A model generated the notes under the pieces. That model was not told the DNA's origin. It worked only from the letters and a program-made list of their open reading frames with translations, and did no database searches. Position numbers and translations under genes: made by a program. Shown here piece after piece: positions 9,419 to 17,195 of a stretch of 64,000 nucleotides of DNA. Source of the stretch: PRS1 sp965250265 (GTDB lineage Bacteria > Bacteroidota > Bacteroidia > Flavobacteriales > Flavobacteriaceae); assembly GCA_965250265.1 (NCBI GenBank), contig CBDFNO010000014.1, forward strand, positions 663,163 through 727,162. Reading direction: 5' to 3'. The stretch's first letter is position 1; each line of letters begins with the position of its first letter.

Positions 9419-9448
9419 TGTTGTCTATATGTAAAAACGTGTTGTCTA
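9419..9448. promoter_or_regulatory. Direct-repeat operator TGTTGTCTA x2 (21-bp period) before nagB
   Basis: Two identical 9-bp copies of TGTTGTCTA lie at 9419-9427 and 9440-9448, so they start 21 bp (two helical turns) apart with a 12-bp spacer. This is the known geometry of LytTR-type binding sites. A related pair with the same spacing stands before susC1 at 11868. It sits 90-120 bases before the nagB start in the divergent region shared with the LytS/LytT genes. The repeats are read directly, and the regulator assignment is inference. Confidence 0.6.
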
Positions 9449-9536
9449 GATATATATTTTTTAAACTAACTTCTAATTAAATAGTTTGGTGCTAAATTAA
9501 AAGAATGAACAATTGAATTATGAAAGAAAATTCATA

Positions 9537-11465
9537 ATGGAAGTGCAAATTGCTAACAATAAAAACATCGTTTATAAAGAAGCTGGAAAGTTTGAAGAAA
9601 CTCGTTTTGAAAAAATTCATAACGTCATCTTTAATTCATCTAATGAAGCGTCTATCCTGGTTGCCAAAGAAATTGCTACTTTAATTAGAGATAAAGAGTC
9701 GCAAAATCAACCATGTGTTTTAGGGCTTGCCACAGGGTCTTCTCCAGTAAAGGTTTACGAAGAACTTGTGCGATTACACAAAGAGGAAGGCTTAAGTTTT
9801 GCTAATGTAATTACATTTAATCTGGATGAATATTATCCAATGGATAAGCATAATATTCAGAGTTATTATTACTTTATGCATGAACATCTTTTTAATCATG
9901 TAGATATTCTTCCTGAAAATATTAATATTCCTGATGGTAAAATAAGTAGTGAAGATTTATACCAATATTGTATCGACTATGAACTGAAAATTAAAAATAT
10001 TGGAGGGTTAGATTTTCAACTTTTAGGAATTGGCAGAACGGGCCACATTGGATTTAACGAACCTGGATCTCATTTTAATTCTGGCACAAGAAGCATCACT
10101 TTAGATCATATAACACGTATCGATGCAACTTCTTCTTTTTTAGGTATTGACAATGTACCAAGAAAAGCCATTACTATGGGAATAGGAACTGTTAGAAGCG
10201 CTAAAAGAATTGTACTCCTTGCTTGGGGTGGCAATAAAGCCAAAATACTTAAGAAAACCATCGAAGGTGATATTACTTCTCAGGTTCCAGCAACCTATTT
10301 ACAAGATCACAATAATACTACCTTTGTATTAGACAAAGGTGCTTCGTCCGGCCTAACACGTGTAAAAACACCTTGGCTAGTTACCTCTTGCATATGGACA
10401 GAAGCTCTTAAACTAAAGGCCGTAGTTTGGCTAAGTGAATTATTAAACAAGCCTATATTAAAACTTACAGACAAAGGATATAATGACAATGGCATGTCTG
10501 GCCTCTTAACTGAAGAAGGTACTGCTTATGATTTAAACATTAAAATGTTTAATAAATTACAGCACACTATTACGGGTTGGCCAGGAGGAAAACCAAATGC
10601 TGACGATACACATCGTCCAGAACGTGCTAGCATTACAAAAAAGAGGGTTATTATTTTCAGCCCTCATCCAGATGATGATGTCATTTCGATGGGAGGCACG
10701 TTTGATAGACTTGTGGAGCAAGGGCATGATGTTCATATTGCTTACCAAACTTCTGGTAATATTGCAGTATCTGATGAAGAAGCCTTGAAGTTTGCTGAAA
10801 TCGCGCAATCACTTAATAATAAATCTGTTCATACTCAAGTAATTATAGACTTTTTAAATCTAAAAACAGATTATGATATTGATTCATTAGAAGTTAGACA
10901 ATTAAAAGGGCTAATTAGACGCAGTGAATCGTATGCTGCAACAAGGTATTTAGGTATAAAAGATGAAAATGTTCATTTCCTTGATTTACCATTTTACGAA
11001 ACAGGAGCTATCAAAAAGAATAATTTATCACTAGAAGATGTAGCTCTTGTATCCAATTTAATTGAAAAAATTAAACCGCATCAAATATATGCAGCTGGAG
11101 ATTTGGCAGACCCTCATGGCACACATAAAATATGTTTAGATGCTGTGTTTATGGCTTTGGAAGAACTTAAGCCAAAAGCATTTATGAATGATTGTTGGGT
11201 GTGGCTATATCGAGGGGCTTGGCACGAATGGGAATCTTACGAAATTGAAATGGCTGTGCCAATGAGCCCTGACCAGGTTCTTAAAAAAAGACATGCTATT
11301 TTTTATCATCAATCTCAAAAAGATGGTGTTATGTTTCAAGGAGATGATAATAGAGAGTTTTGGGTAAGAGTTGAAGATAGAAATAGATTAACAGCTGAAA
11401 AATATAATGATTTAGGCCTTGCTGACTATGCAGCTATTGAAGCGTTTAAACGATACCATTTTTAA
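9537..11465 (+). CDS. nagB: Glucosamine-6-phosphate deaminase fused to a PIG-L/LmbE deacetylase-like domain
   Basis: The N-terminal ~270 residues are a NagB domain converting glucosamine 6-phosphate to fructose 6-phosphate and ammonia: GLATGSSPVKVYEEL, the active-site NLDEY with Asp97, and GRTGHIGFNEPGS with His170 and Glu175. The C-terminal part (about 370-642) is PIG-L/LmbE-like, with the zinc motif PHPDDD (His377, Asp379) and a downstream DPHGTH histidine motif, as in N-acetylglucosaminyl deacetylases. A TTG at 9513 would extend the frame, but the ATG at 9537 gives the more usual N-terminus and 642 residues. NagB-PIG-L fusions of this length are common in Bacteroidota. The role of the second domain is inferred from family only. 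Confidence 0.93.
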   Translation: MEVQIANNKNIVYKEAGKFEETRFEKIHNVIFNSSNEASILVAKEIATLIRDKESQNQPCVLGLATGSSPVKVYEELVRLHKEEGLSFANVITFNLDEYYPMDKHNIQSYYYFMHEHLFNHVDILPENINIPDGKISSEDLYQYCIDYELKIKNIGGLDFQLLGIGRTGHIGFNEPGSHFNSGTRSITLDHITRIDATSSFLGIDNVPRKAITMGIGTVRSAKRIVLLAWGGNKAKILKKTIEGDITSQVPATYLQDHNNTTFVLDKGASSGLTRVKTPWLVTSCIWTEALKLKAVVWLSELLNKPILKLTDKGYNDNGMSGLLTEEGTAYDLNIKMFNKLQHTITGWPGGKPNADDTHRPERASITKKRVIIFSPHPDDDVISMGGTFDRLVEQGHDVHIAYQTSGNIAVSDEEALKFAEIAQSLNNKSVHTQVIIDFLNLKTDYDIDSLEVRQLKGLIRRSESYAATRYLGIKDENVHFLDLPFYETGAIKKNNLSLEDVALVSNLIEKIKPHQIYAAGDLADPHGTHKICLDAVFMALEELKPKAFMNDCWVWLYRGAWHEWESYEIEMAVPMSPDQVLKKRHAIFYHQSQKDGVMFQGDDNREFWVRVEDRNRLTAEKYNDLGLADYAAIEAFKRYHF

Positions 11466-11473
11466 TTATATGA

Positions 11474-11719
11474 ATGTTTTTAGACTACAATATCAAATCA
11501 CTCAGAGCAATATTAAAAGATATGTCTATAATTGGATTTGCAGACGATATCATTTCTAAACTTTCTGTACCTAAGCTTAGTACCATTAATCAACATGCTG
11601 ATGATATTGGCAAAAAAGCGGTGCAGTTGCTTGTTAAAAGATTAGAAAATAAGGATGACCTTTTTGAACCAGAAATTAAAGTTATTAAAACGAGTATAAT
11701 TACAAGGGGATCAACTTGA
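11474..11719 (+). pseudogene. Remnant of a LacI-family transcriptional regulator (C-terminal end only)
   Basis: The 81-codon frame reads like the last quarter of a LacI/GalR repressor: SIIGFADDIISKLSVPKLSTINQHADDIGKKAVQLLVKRL and a final ITRGST, a usual end of flavobacterial LacI proteins. Full members are about 340 residues. The DNA-binding domain and nearly all of the sugar-binding domain are absent, and the segment before SIIGF is also compressed (the usual spacer between the A-I helix and the D-I-S-I strand is shortened). It begins 8 bases after the nagB stop in another frame. This fits a deletion that joined nagB to the tail of a former regulator gene upstream of the SusCD operon. Expression as a peptide is unlikely. 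Confidence 0.75.
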
Positions 11720-12207
11720 TTTTCTATGTTTTAGTTTAATAAAATTAAAACTAAGTAAGTCTCAACCCTTAGCAAGCAAATGCTGCTGGTTTAGTGATAA
11801 ACATTATGTTTTTATTTGTTTGTCCAATTACAAAATAGTTTGCCAAAAACATTTATCGGTAATATGCTGTTGTCTATGTGTAAAAAGATGTTGTTTATAT
11901 ATTTTATTTCTAAACCACCTTTTAATTAGATAATATTGGTAATCCAATAGCTTTACAAATAATAAAGCAACAATATTTGTATAAAATAAAATTTTTAAAA
12001 ATATAATAAAACTAATATTTTAACTATTTAAATGACACTCTTGTTCTTTTTAAACTAATTATTTCATTTAAGAAAAAAATAGGTAATTAAATTTTTTAAA
12101 TGAACGATTCGTTGAATTTTATTGTTTAAAATATTTCACTGATTAAAAACAAACATTTTTTATGTACTTTTTTATTAATATTAACAACTAATTCAATCTT
12201 AAACAAT
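11720..12207 (+). promoter_or_regulatory. 488-bp regulatory region upstream of susC1
   Basis: No gene is seen here. The left half holds a block of about 90 bases (roughly 11850-11940) that aligns with the nagB promoter region at 9400-9490, including the TGTTGT direct repeats and a TAATTAnATA...TGGT stretch at the same distance. If that block is the promoter, the susC1 transcript has a leader of about 260 bases. An 11-bp perfect palindrome, AACGATTCGTT, lies at 12103-12113. The remainder is very AT-rich with no clear hairpin. Confidence 0.55.
11868..11897. promoter_or_regulatory. Direct-repeat operator TGTTGTCTA/TGTTGTTTA (21-bp period) before susC1
   Basis: TGTTGTCTA at 11868-11876 and TGTTGTTTA at 11889-11897 repeat with a 21-bp period and differ at one base. 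The spacer also resembles that of the nagB site (both contain TGTAAAAA). A shared regulator of nagB and the SusCD operon is the simplest reading. The neighbouring LytTR regulator is the best candidate, by inference. Confidence 0.6.
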
Positions 12208-15200
12208 ATGAAAACAAAATTATTTAAAAGTTTATTGTTTTTTGGGGCGCTTTTGCTTTGTGCATATACACAAGCTCAATCTGTTTCGGGAAATATATCA
12301 GATGCAAATGGTCCGTTAATAGGAGCAAATGTTATTGAAAAAGGAACCAGTAATGGTGTTACATCAGACTTTGATGGTAATTACACCATTAATGTAGCAT
12401 CCGATGCGGTTTTAACAATTAGCTATATTGGGTATTCTACCCAAGAAATAAGTGTTGATGGTAGGTCAACAATTGATATTGTTATGCTGGAAGACGCTAA
12501 TGTACTACAAGAGGTTGTAGTTACAGGTTATGCAACGCAGACCAGAGGAGATATTACAGGTTCGGTTGCATCCGTCGATATGGACGAAGCACTAAAGGCT
12601 CCTATTGTAAATGCTGCTGAGGCATTACAAGGTAGGGTTGCAGGTGTTACTGTAGTTAACAGCGGATCGCCAGGATCTGCTCCAAAGATTACTATACGTG
12701 GTTTTGGTACAATCAATAGTACAGACCCATTATATATTATTGATGGCGTTCAAACAGAAGATGCTAATGCATTGAACAACCTTAACGCAGCTGATATTGA
12801 CCAAATGAATGTGTTAAAGGATGGTGCTGCTGCTATTTATGGTGCTAGAGCATCTAATGGTGTTATAATTATTACCACTAAAAATGGTGGATATAACATG
12901 CCTAAAGCCAAAGTGTCTTTAGATGTATATACTGGTTTTTCACAAATTGGTGATACACCAGGGTTTTTAAATGCACAACAACATGCAGACATGCTTTACC
13001 AAAGTCAGGTTAATGACGGATTATCACCAACCCATGGACAATATGGAGTTGGGACGTTTACTGTACCTTCTCAAATTCAGGGATATCGAAGAGTAGTATC
13101 ATATAACCCTATTACGTTCAGTGCTCCAGGAGAGTTTACAGCCACAGTTGATCCAGGTGGTACCGATTGGGTAGATGCTATTACAAGAAATGCAGCTACT
13201 CACAACATATCTGTTTCTGTTGAAAATGGTAACGAAAATGGAAAATACTTTTTATCAGTAGGATATTTAAATAGAGAAGGTATTATGAATCATACTGGAT
13301 TTGAAAGAATAAGTACACGCTTGAATTCCGAGTTTAAAGCAGTGGAGGGAAAACTAAAAATTGGGGAGCATGTAAATATCTCATTTTCCAATACTAATAG
13401 TGGTGTTGGTGAAGCTATCGAAAATTCGTTTAGAATTACGCCATTATTGCCAGTTAGAGATGATAGTGGATTTTTTACCGGAGTAGCGGGCGCAGATTTA
13501 TCAAATACACGAAACCCTGCTGCGCAATTATACAGAGCTAGAAACAACTACAATAAACGTTATGCCGTTTCGGGAGATGTATACCTATCTTATGACATCT
13601 TAGACGAACTAACATTTAAAACAGTGTTAGGTGGCGGATTTAGTACCTTTGACAGCCAGTCTTTTACTGCTCTGGATCCAGAACACGGAGAGCCTATTTC
13701 AACAAACTCATTAAATGAACAAGATCAAACCTTTTACAATTGGATTTGGACAAATACCCTAAATTATAGTAAAACATTTGGTGACCATAAAGTGGATGCT
13801 TTTGTTGGGATAGAAGCTTTAAAAAATAACGGGAAAGGACGTGGTATAACTAATACAGATTATTTATTTGAGACTCCTGATTTTTATACTATTGCAAATG
13901 GGCAAGGTTCTCCAAATGTAGATTATGCTTTTGAGGGATGGGATTCCTTATGGTCTGTTTTTGGTTCTGCTAACTATGCATACCAAGACAAATATTATGC
14001 TACAGCTACCTTGCGTAGAGATACATCTTCTCGCTTTTTAGGCGATAATCAATCGGATATTTTTCCTTCCTTTAGTTTGGGATGGTTAATGAGTAATGAG
14101 GATTTTTATAACAATGATTCTTTTATAGAGCGACTAAAAATAAAAGGGTCGTGGGGAGAATTAGGTAATCAAACTTTACCAGGTGGAAATCCTACAATTA
14201 ATATCTCTAATTTGAGTCCAAGTTTGGCTAATTATGCCTTTAATGGTGATGCAGGAAGCATTACGACAGGTGCTTTGTTAACTGCTGTTGGAAACCCTGA
14301 TCTAAGATGGGAAACTTCAGAAACCTCAAACTTTGGTGTTGAATTGTCGATGTTAAACAGTAGACTTAACGTTTCTGCTGAATATTTTAATATAAAAACG
14401 AAAGATTTGATCGTTAGGGACACTCAGCTAATTAGTTCTACTGCTATTGATGCAAATGCTCCTTTTGTAAATCTAGGAGATGTTAAAAATACAGGATTTG
14501 ATTTCTCAACAAGTTATGGTGATGAAACCTCTAGTGGATTCTCATACGATGTGAGTTTAAATCTTTCTCATTATAAAAGTGAGGTGACACGATTAATTAA
14601 TGACGCTGCTCGGCCAGGTGAACTCGGAATAAGAAATGGTGCAGCTACTCGATCTGAAGTAGGTGAAGAAATTTCTGTTTTCTATGGCCGTAATGTTATT
14701 GGTTTAGATGACAGTGGTAGAATGATATTTGAAGATGTTAATGGTGATGGTATTGTGAATGATAGTGATAGAACCAAAATTGGTTCACCTCATCCAGATT
14801 TCACTTATGGGATTAATGTTAATTTAGCATACAAAGGATTTGATGCACAATTGTTTTTTAATGGATCTCAAGGTAATGATGTCTATAACTATAATAAGGT
14901 GCATACCGATTTTGGATTGTTCGTAAATGGAAATAGAAGTACAAGAGTATTAAATGCTTGGACACCATCAAACACAAATACGTCAGTACCAGCATTAACA
15001 TATTCATATCCTTTTCCAGAAACAGCTCCTAACTCGTATTTTGTAGAGGATGGCTCTTATTTGAAATTGAAAAACCTTCAAATAGGATATACCTTTCCAC
15101 AATCAATCTCTGAGAAGATTGGGGCAGAATCTGTAAGATTGTATTTGCAAGGAACTAACGTTTTCACGCTTACAAAATATAGTGGATTTGACCCTGAAGT

Positions 15201-15291
15201 AGTTGCATTTGGTAATTTAGATTTAGGAATAGACTATCGTATATATCCAATCTCTAGTATATTTTCTCTAGGTGCAAATATTAAATTTTAA
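12208..15291 (+). CDS. SusC-like TonB-dependent outer-membrane transporter 1
   Basis: A 1027-residue SusC/RagA family transporter that imports oligosaccharides (or other ligands) across the outer membrane using TonB energy, with SusD as its lid. It has a signal peptide (KSLLFFGALLLCAYTQAQS), then a carboxypeptidase-like domain (about 25-110, SGNISDANGPLIGANV), then the plug domain with LYIIDGVQTED and IDQMNVLKDGAAAIYGARA (about 115-235), and the 22-strand barrel ending in ANIKF. The ATG at 12208 is preceded by an A-rich leader, as usual in this phylum. The SusD partner follows 30 bases later. Regulation is probably through the direct-repeat site upstream. Confidence 0.95.
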   Translation: MKTKLFKSLLFFGALLLCAYTQAQSVSGNISDANGPLIGANVIEKGTSNGVTSDFDGNYTINVASDAVLTISYIGYSTQEISVDGRSTIDIVMLEDANVLQEVVVTGYATQTRGDITGSVASVDMDEALKAPIVNAAEALQGRVAGVTVVNSGSPGSAPKITIRGFGTINSTDPLYIIDGVQTEDANALNNLNAADIDQMNVLKDGAAAIYGARASNGVIIITTKNGGYNMPKAKVSLDVYTGFSQIGDTPGFLNAQQHADMLYQSQVNDGLSPTHGQYGVGTFTVPSQIQGYRRVVSYNPITFSAPGEFTATVDPGGTDWVDAITRNAATHNISVSVENGNENGKYFLSVGYLNREGIMNHTGFERISTRLNSEFKAVEGKLKIGEHVNISFSNTNSGVGEAIENSFRITPLLPVRDDSGFFTGVAGADLSNTRNPAAQLYRARNNYNKRYAVSGDVYLSYDILDELTFKTVLGGGFSTFDSQSFTALDPEHGEPISTNSLNEQDQTFYNWIWTNTLNYSKTFGDHKVDAFVGIEALKNNGKGRGITNTDYLFETPDFYTIANGQGSPNVDYAFEGWDSLWSVFGSANYAYQDKYYATATLRRDTSSRFLGDNQSDIFPSFSLGWLMSNEDFYNNDSFIERLKIKGSWGELGNQTLPGGNPTINISNLSPSLANYAFNGDAGSITTGALLTAVGNPDLRWETSETSNFGVELSMLNSRLNVSAEYFNIKTKDLIVRDTQLISSTAIDANAPFVNLGDVKNTGFDFSTSYGDETSSGFSYDVSLNLSHYKSEVTRLINDAARPGELGIRNGAATRSEVGEEISVFYGRNVIGLDDSGRMIFEDVNGDGIVNDSDRTKIGSPHPDFTYGINVNLAYKGFDAQLFFNGSQGNDVYNYNKVHTDFGLFVNGNRSTRVLNAWTPSNTNTSVPALTYSYPFPETAPNSYFVEDGSYLKLKNLQIGYTFPQSISEKIGAESVRLYLQGTNVFTLTKYSGFDPEVVAFGNLDLGIDYRIYPISSIFSLGANIKF

Positions 15292-15321
15292 AAAATGAAA
15301 ACTAATATTAAAATTTTAAAA

Positions 15322-17007
15322 ATGAAAAAAGGAATAATATTTATTGCATTGCTAGTTGGAATTTTAGCATGTAGTGATGAGTTTTCAAACTCCCCTGCTG
15401 TTGGTGCACTGAGTGATGATGCTCTTAAAAATGAAACAGGTGTTAATTTATTGCTCACAGGAGCATACTCCACCTTAGATGGGCAGAGAAATGGTGGCTA
15501 TGGTAATGGCTGGTCAGTCTCTGGAGATAACTGGATTATGGATGTACTTGCAGATGATGCGCATAAAGGAAGTACAGATGATGATCAGGCAGATTTAAAA
15601 GAAATTGAATTAATGAACTGGGCGACAGGTAATGGCTATTTCTATGGGAAATGGGGTGTTATTTTCGCTGGAATTAATAGATCTAACGCGGTAATTGCTT
15701 TAATAGCAAGTATCGAAGGTGGCGATTTCTCTGCACAATTGGCTGAAGCAAGATTCTTACGCGGACATTATAATTTTGAATTACAAAAAATGTGGGGAAA
15801 TGTGCCTTACATTTCTGATGAAAATTATGCCAATACAGAATTCAATCAACCTAATTCTGGTCCTATTTGGGATCAGATTGAGGCAGATTTTGATTATGCC
15901 ATGAGTAATTTACCTTCAACGCAACCTGTTTATGGAAGACCTACATCTTGGACTGCAAAAGCCTTTTTGGGTAAAATGCACTTGTATCAAAGTGAATGGT
16001 CTGACGCTTCAGCACTACTTAATGATGTGGTTAATAATGGCCCTTACGATTTATTGGGCGACTTTGCTGATAATTTTAGAATAGTAGGCGACAATAGTGT
16101 TGAATCTGTTTTCTCAATTCAATTTGCCGCTGATGGTGGGCAATCATATAATGGGAACTCTGGTGGAGCATTAAATTTCCCTAATCCTGGACCATTTGGT
16201 TCTTGTTGTGGATTCTATCAACCAACTCAAGATTTGCTTAATGCATTTCAAACAGATGGCACGGGACTTCCATTATTAGATACATTTAATCAAACAGATG
16301 TTGCTAGTGATTTTGGTATTCTTAGTTCAGAACCATTTACAGCGCATACTGGTCCATTAGATCCTAGAGCTGATTATACGGTAGGTAGAAGAAGTATTGA
16401 CTATAATGGATACGGAGAGCATATTGGTAAAGACTGGATTCGTGCTGGTTTTGGTGATATATCAGGGCCTTATTTGCCAAAGAAAAATGTATACTGGAAT
16501 GGCGAATCAGGAAACCAAGCTACTGGTGGATGGGGTCAACAACTCTCTGGTGTGAATTATCACATTATGAGATTTGCTGATGTATTATTAATGGCTGCTG
16601 AAGCAGCGGTTGAAACGGGTAATCTAACAACCGCACTTACAAATGTTAATCGTGTTAGAAATAGAGCTAAGAATTCTAATTATTTACAAGTTGTAGGCGG
16701 TGGTGCAGATGCAGCAAATTATGAAATTGAGCCTTATGCTTCTTTTCCAGATGCAGGTTTTGCTCGAAAAGCAGTTCGTTTTGAACGCCGTGTAGAATTA
16801 GGAATGGAAGGTCACAGACTTTTCGATCTTAGACGTTGGGGTGTTGCTGTACAGGTGATGAATGATTACTTTGCAAATGAATCTAGAACAATTACCAATC
16901 TTGCTGCTAAAGTAAGTCCTTATACTGCTACTCATAATCTATTCCCTATACCATTAGGTGCTATAGATTTAAGTGGCGGAATCTTAGTCCAAAATACTGG
17001 ATATTAA
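15322..17007 (+). CDS. SusD-like outer-membrane lipoprotein 1
   Basis: A surface-exposed glycan-binding lipoprotein that caps the adjacent SusC transporter. From the ATG at 15322 the protein starts MKKGIIFIALLVGILACSDE, a clean lipoprotein signal with Cys17. An earlier in-frame ATG at 15295 would add nine residues before it and is less likely. The SusD fold (tetratricopeptide-like helices) is indicated by LAEARFLRGHYNFELQKMWG, FADVLLMAAEAAVE, NVNRVRNRAKN, RRVELGMEGHRLFDLRRWG and the end segment FPIPLGAIDLSGG. The 561 residues are within the family range. A terminator follows at 17034-17068. The ligand is unknown. Confidence 0.94.
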   Translation: MKKGIIFIALLVGILACSDEFSNSPAVGALSDDALKNETGVNLLLTGAYSTLDGQRNGGYGNGWSVSGDNWIMDVLADDAHKGSTDDDQADLKEIELMNWATGNGYFYGKWGVIFAGINRSNAVIALIASIEGGDFSAQLAEARFLRGHYNFELQKMWGNVPYISDENYANTEFNQPNSGPIWDQIEADFDYAMSNLPSTQPVYGRPTSWTAKAFLGKMHLYQSEWSDASALLNDVVNNGPYDLLGDFADNFRIVGDNSVESVFSIQFAADGGQSYNGNSGGALNFPNPGPFGSCCGFYQPTQDLLNAFQTDGTGLPLLDTFNQTDVASDFGILSSEPFTAHTGPLDPRADYTVGRRSIDYNGYGEHIGKDWIRAGFGDISGPYLPKKNVYWNGESGNQATGGWGQQLSGVNYHIMRFADVLLMAAEAAVETGNLTTALTNVNRVRNRAKNSNYLQVVGGGADAANYEIEPYASFPDAGFARKAVRFERRVELGMEGHRLFDLRRWGVAVQVMNDYFANESRTITNLAAKVSPYTATHNLFPIPLGAIDLSGGILVQNTGY

Positions 17008-17033
17008 GAATATTAATTTATATTAGTCTAACT

Positions 17034-17068
17034 GGAAAGCGGAGCCTTAATGCTCTGCTTTCCTTTTT
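17034..17068 (+). terminator. Terminator after susD1
   Basis: A 12-bp stem (GGAAAGCGGAGC with GCTCTGCTTTCC, one G-T pair) with a 6-base loop is followed by T5. It closes the susC1-susD1 operon, 27 bases after the susD stop, so the next gene needs its own promoter or read-through. Confidence 0.85.
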
Positions 17069-17140
17069 AATAAGGGATTTATTTCACGAAATTTACTCAA
17101 AGTAAATATATTGGGTTAGAAATAGTTCGAGCTTTATTCC

Positions 17141-17148
17141 TATTTTTG
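17141..17148 (+). promoter_or_regulatory. Possible -7 element (TATTTTTG) of the first FG-GAP gene
   Basis: TATTTTTG fits TAnnTTTG and lies 47 bases before the start codon at 17196, downstream of the susD1 terminator. No convincing -33 TTTG box is seen at standard spacing. Confidence 0.4.
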
Positions 17149-17195
17149 TAAAGTATCTTTTTTTTAATGGTATTAATTTATAACTCATTTATAAC

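Noticed and set aside
9513..9536. TTG start at 9513 for nagB
   Set aside because: The added residues are not like known NagB N-termini, and the ATG at 9537 gives the expected 642-residue length.
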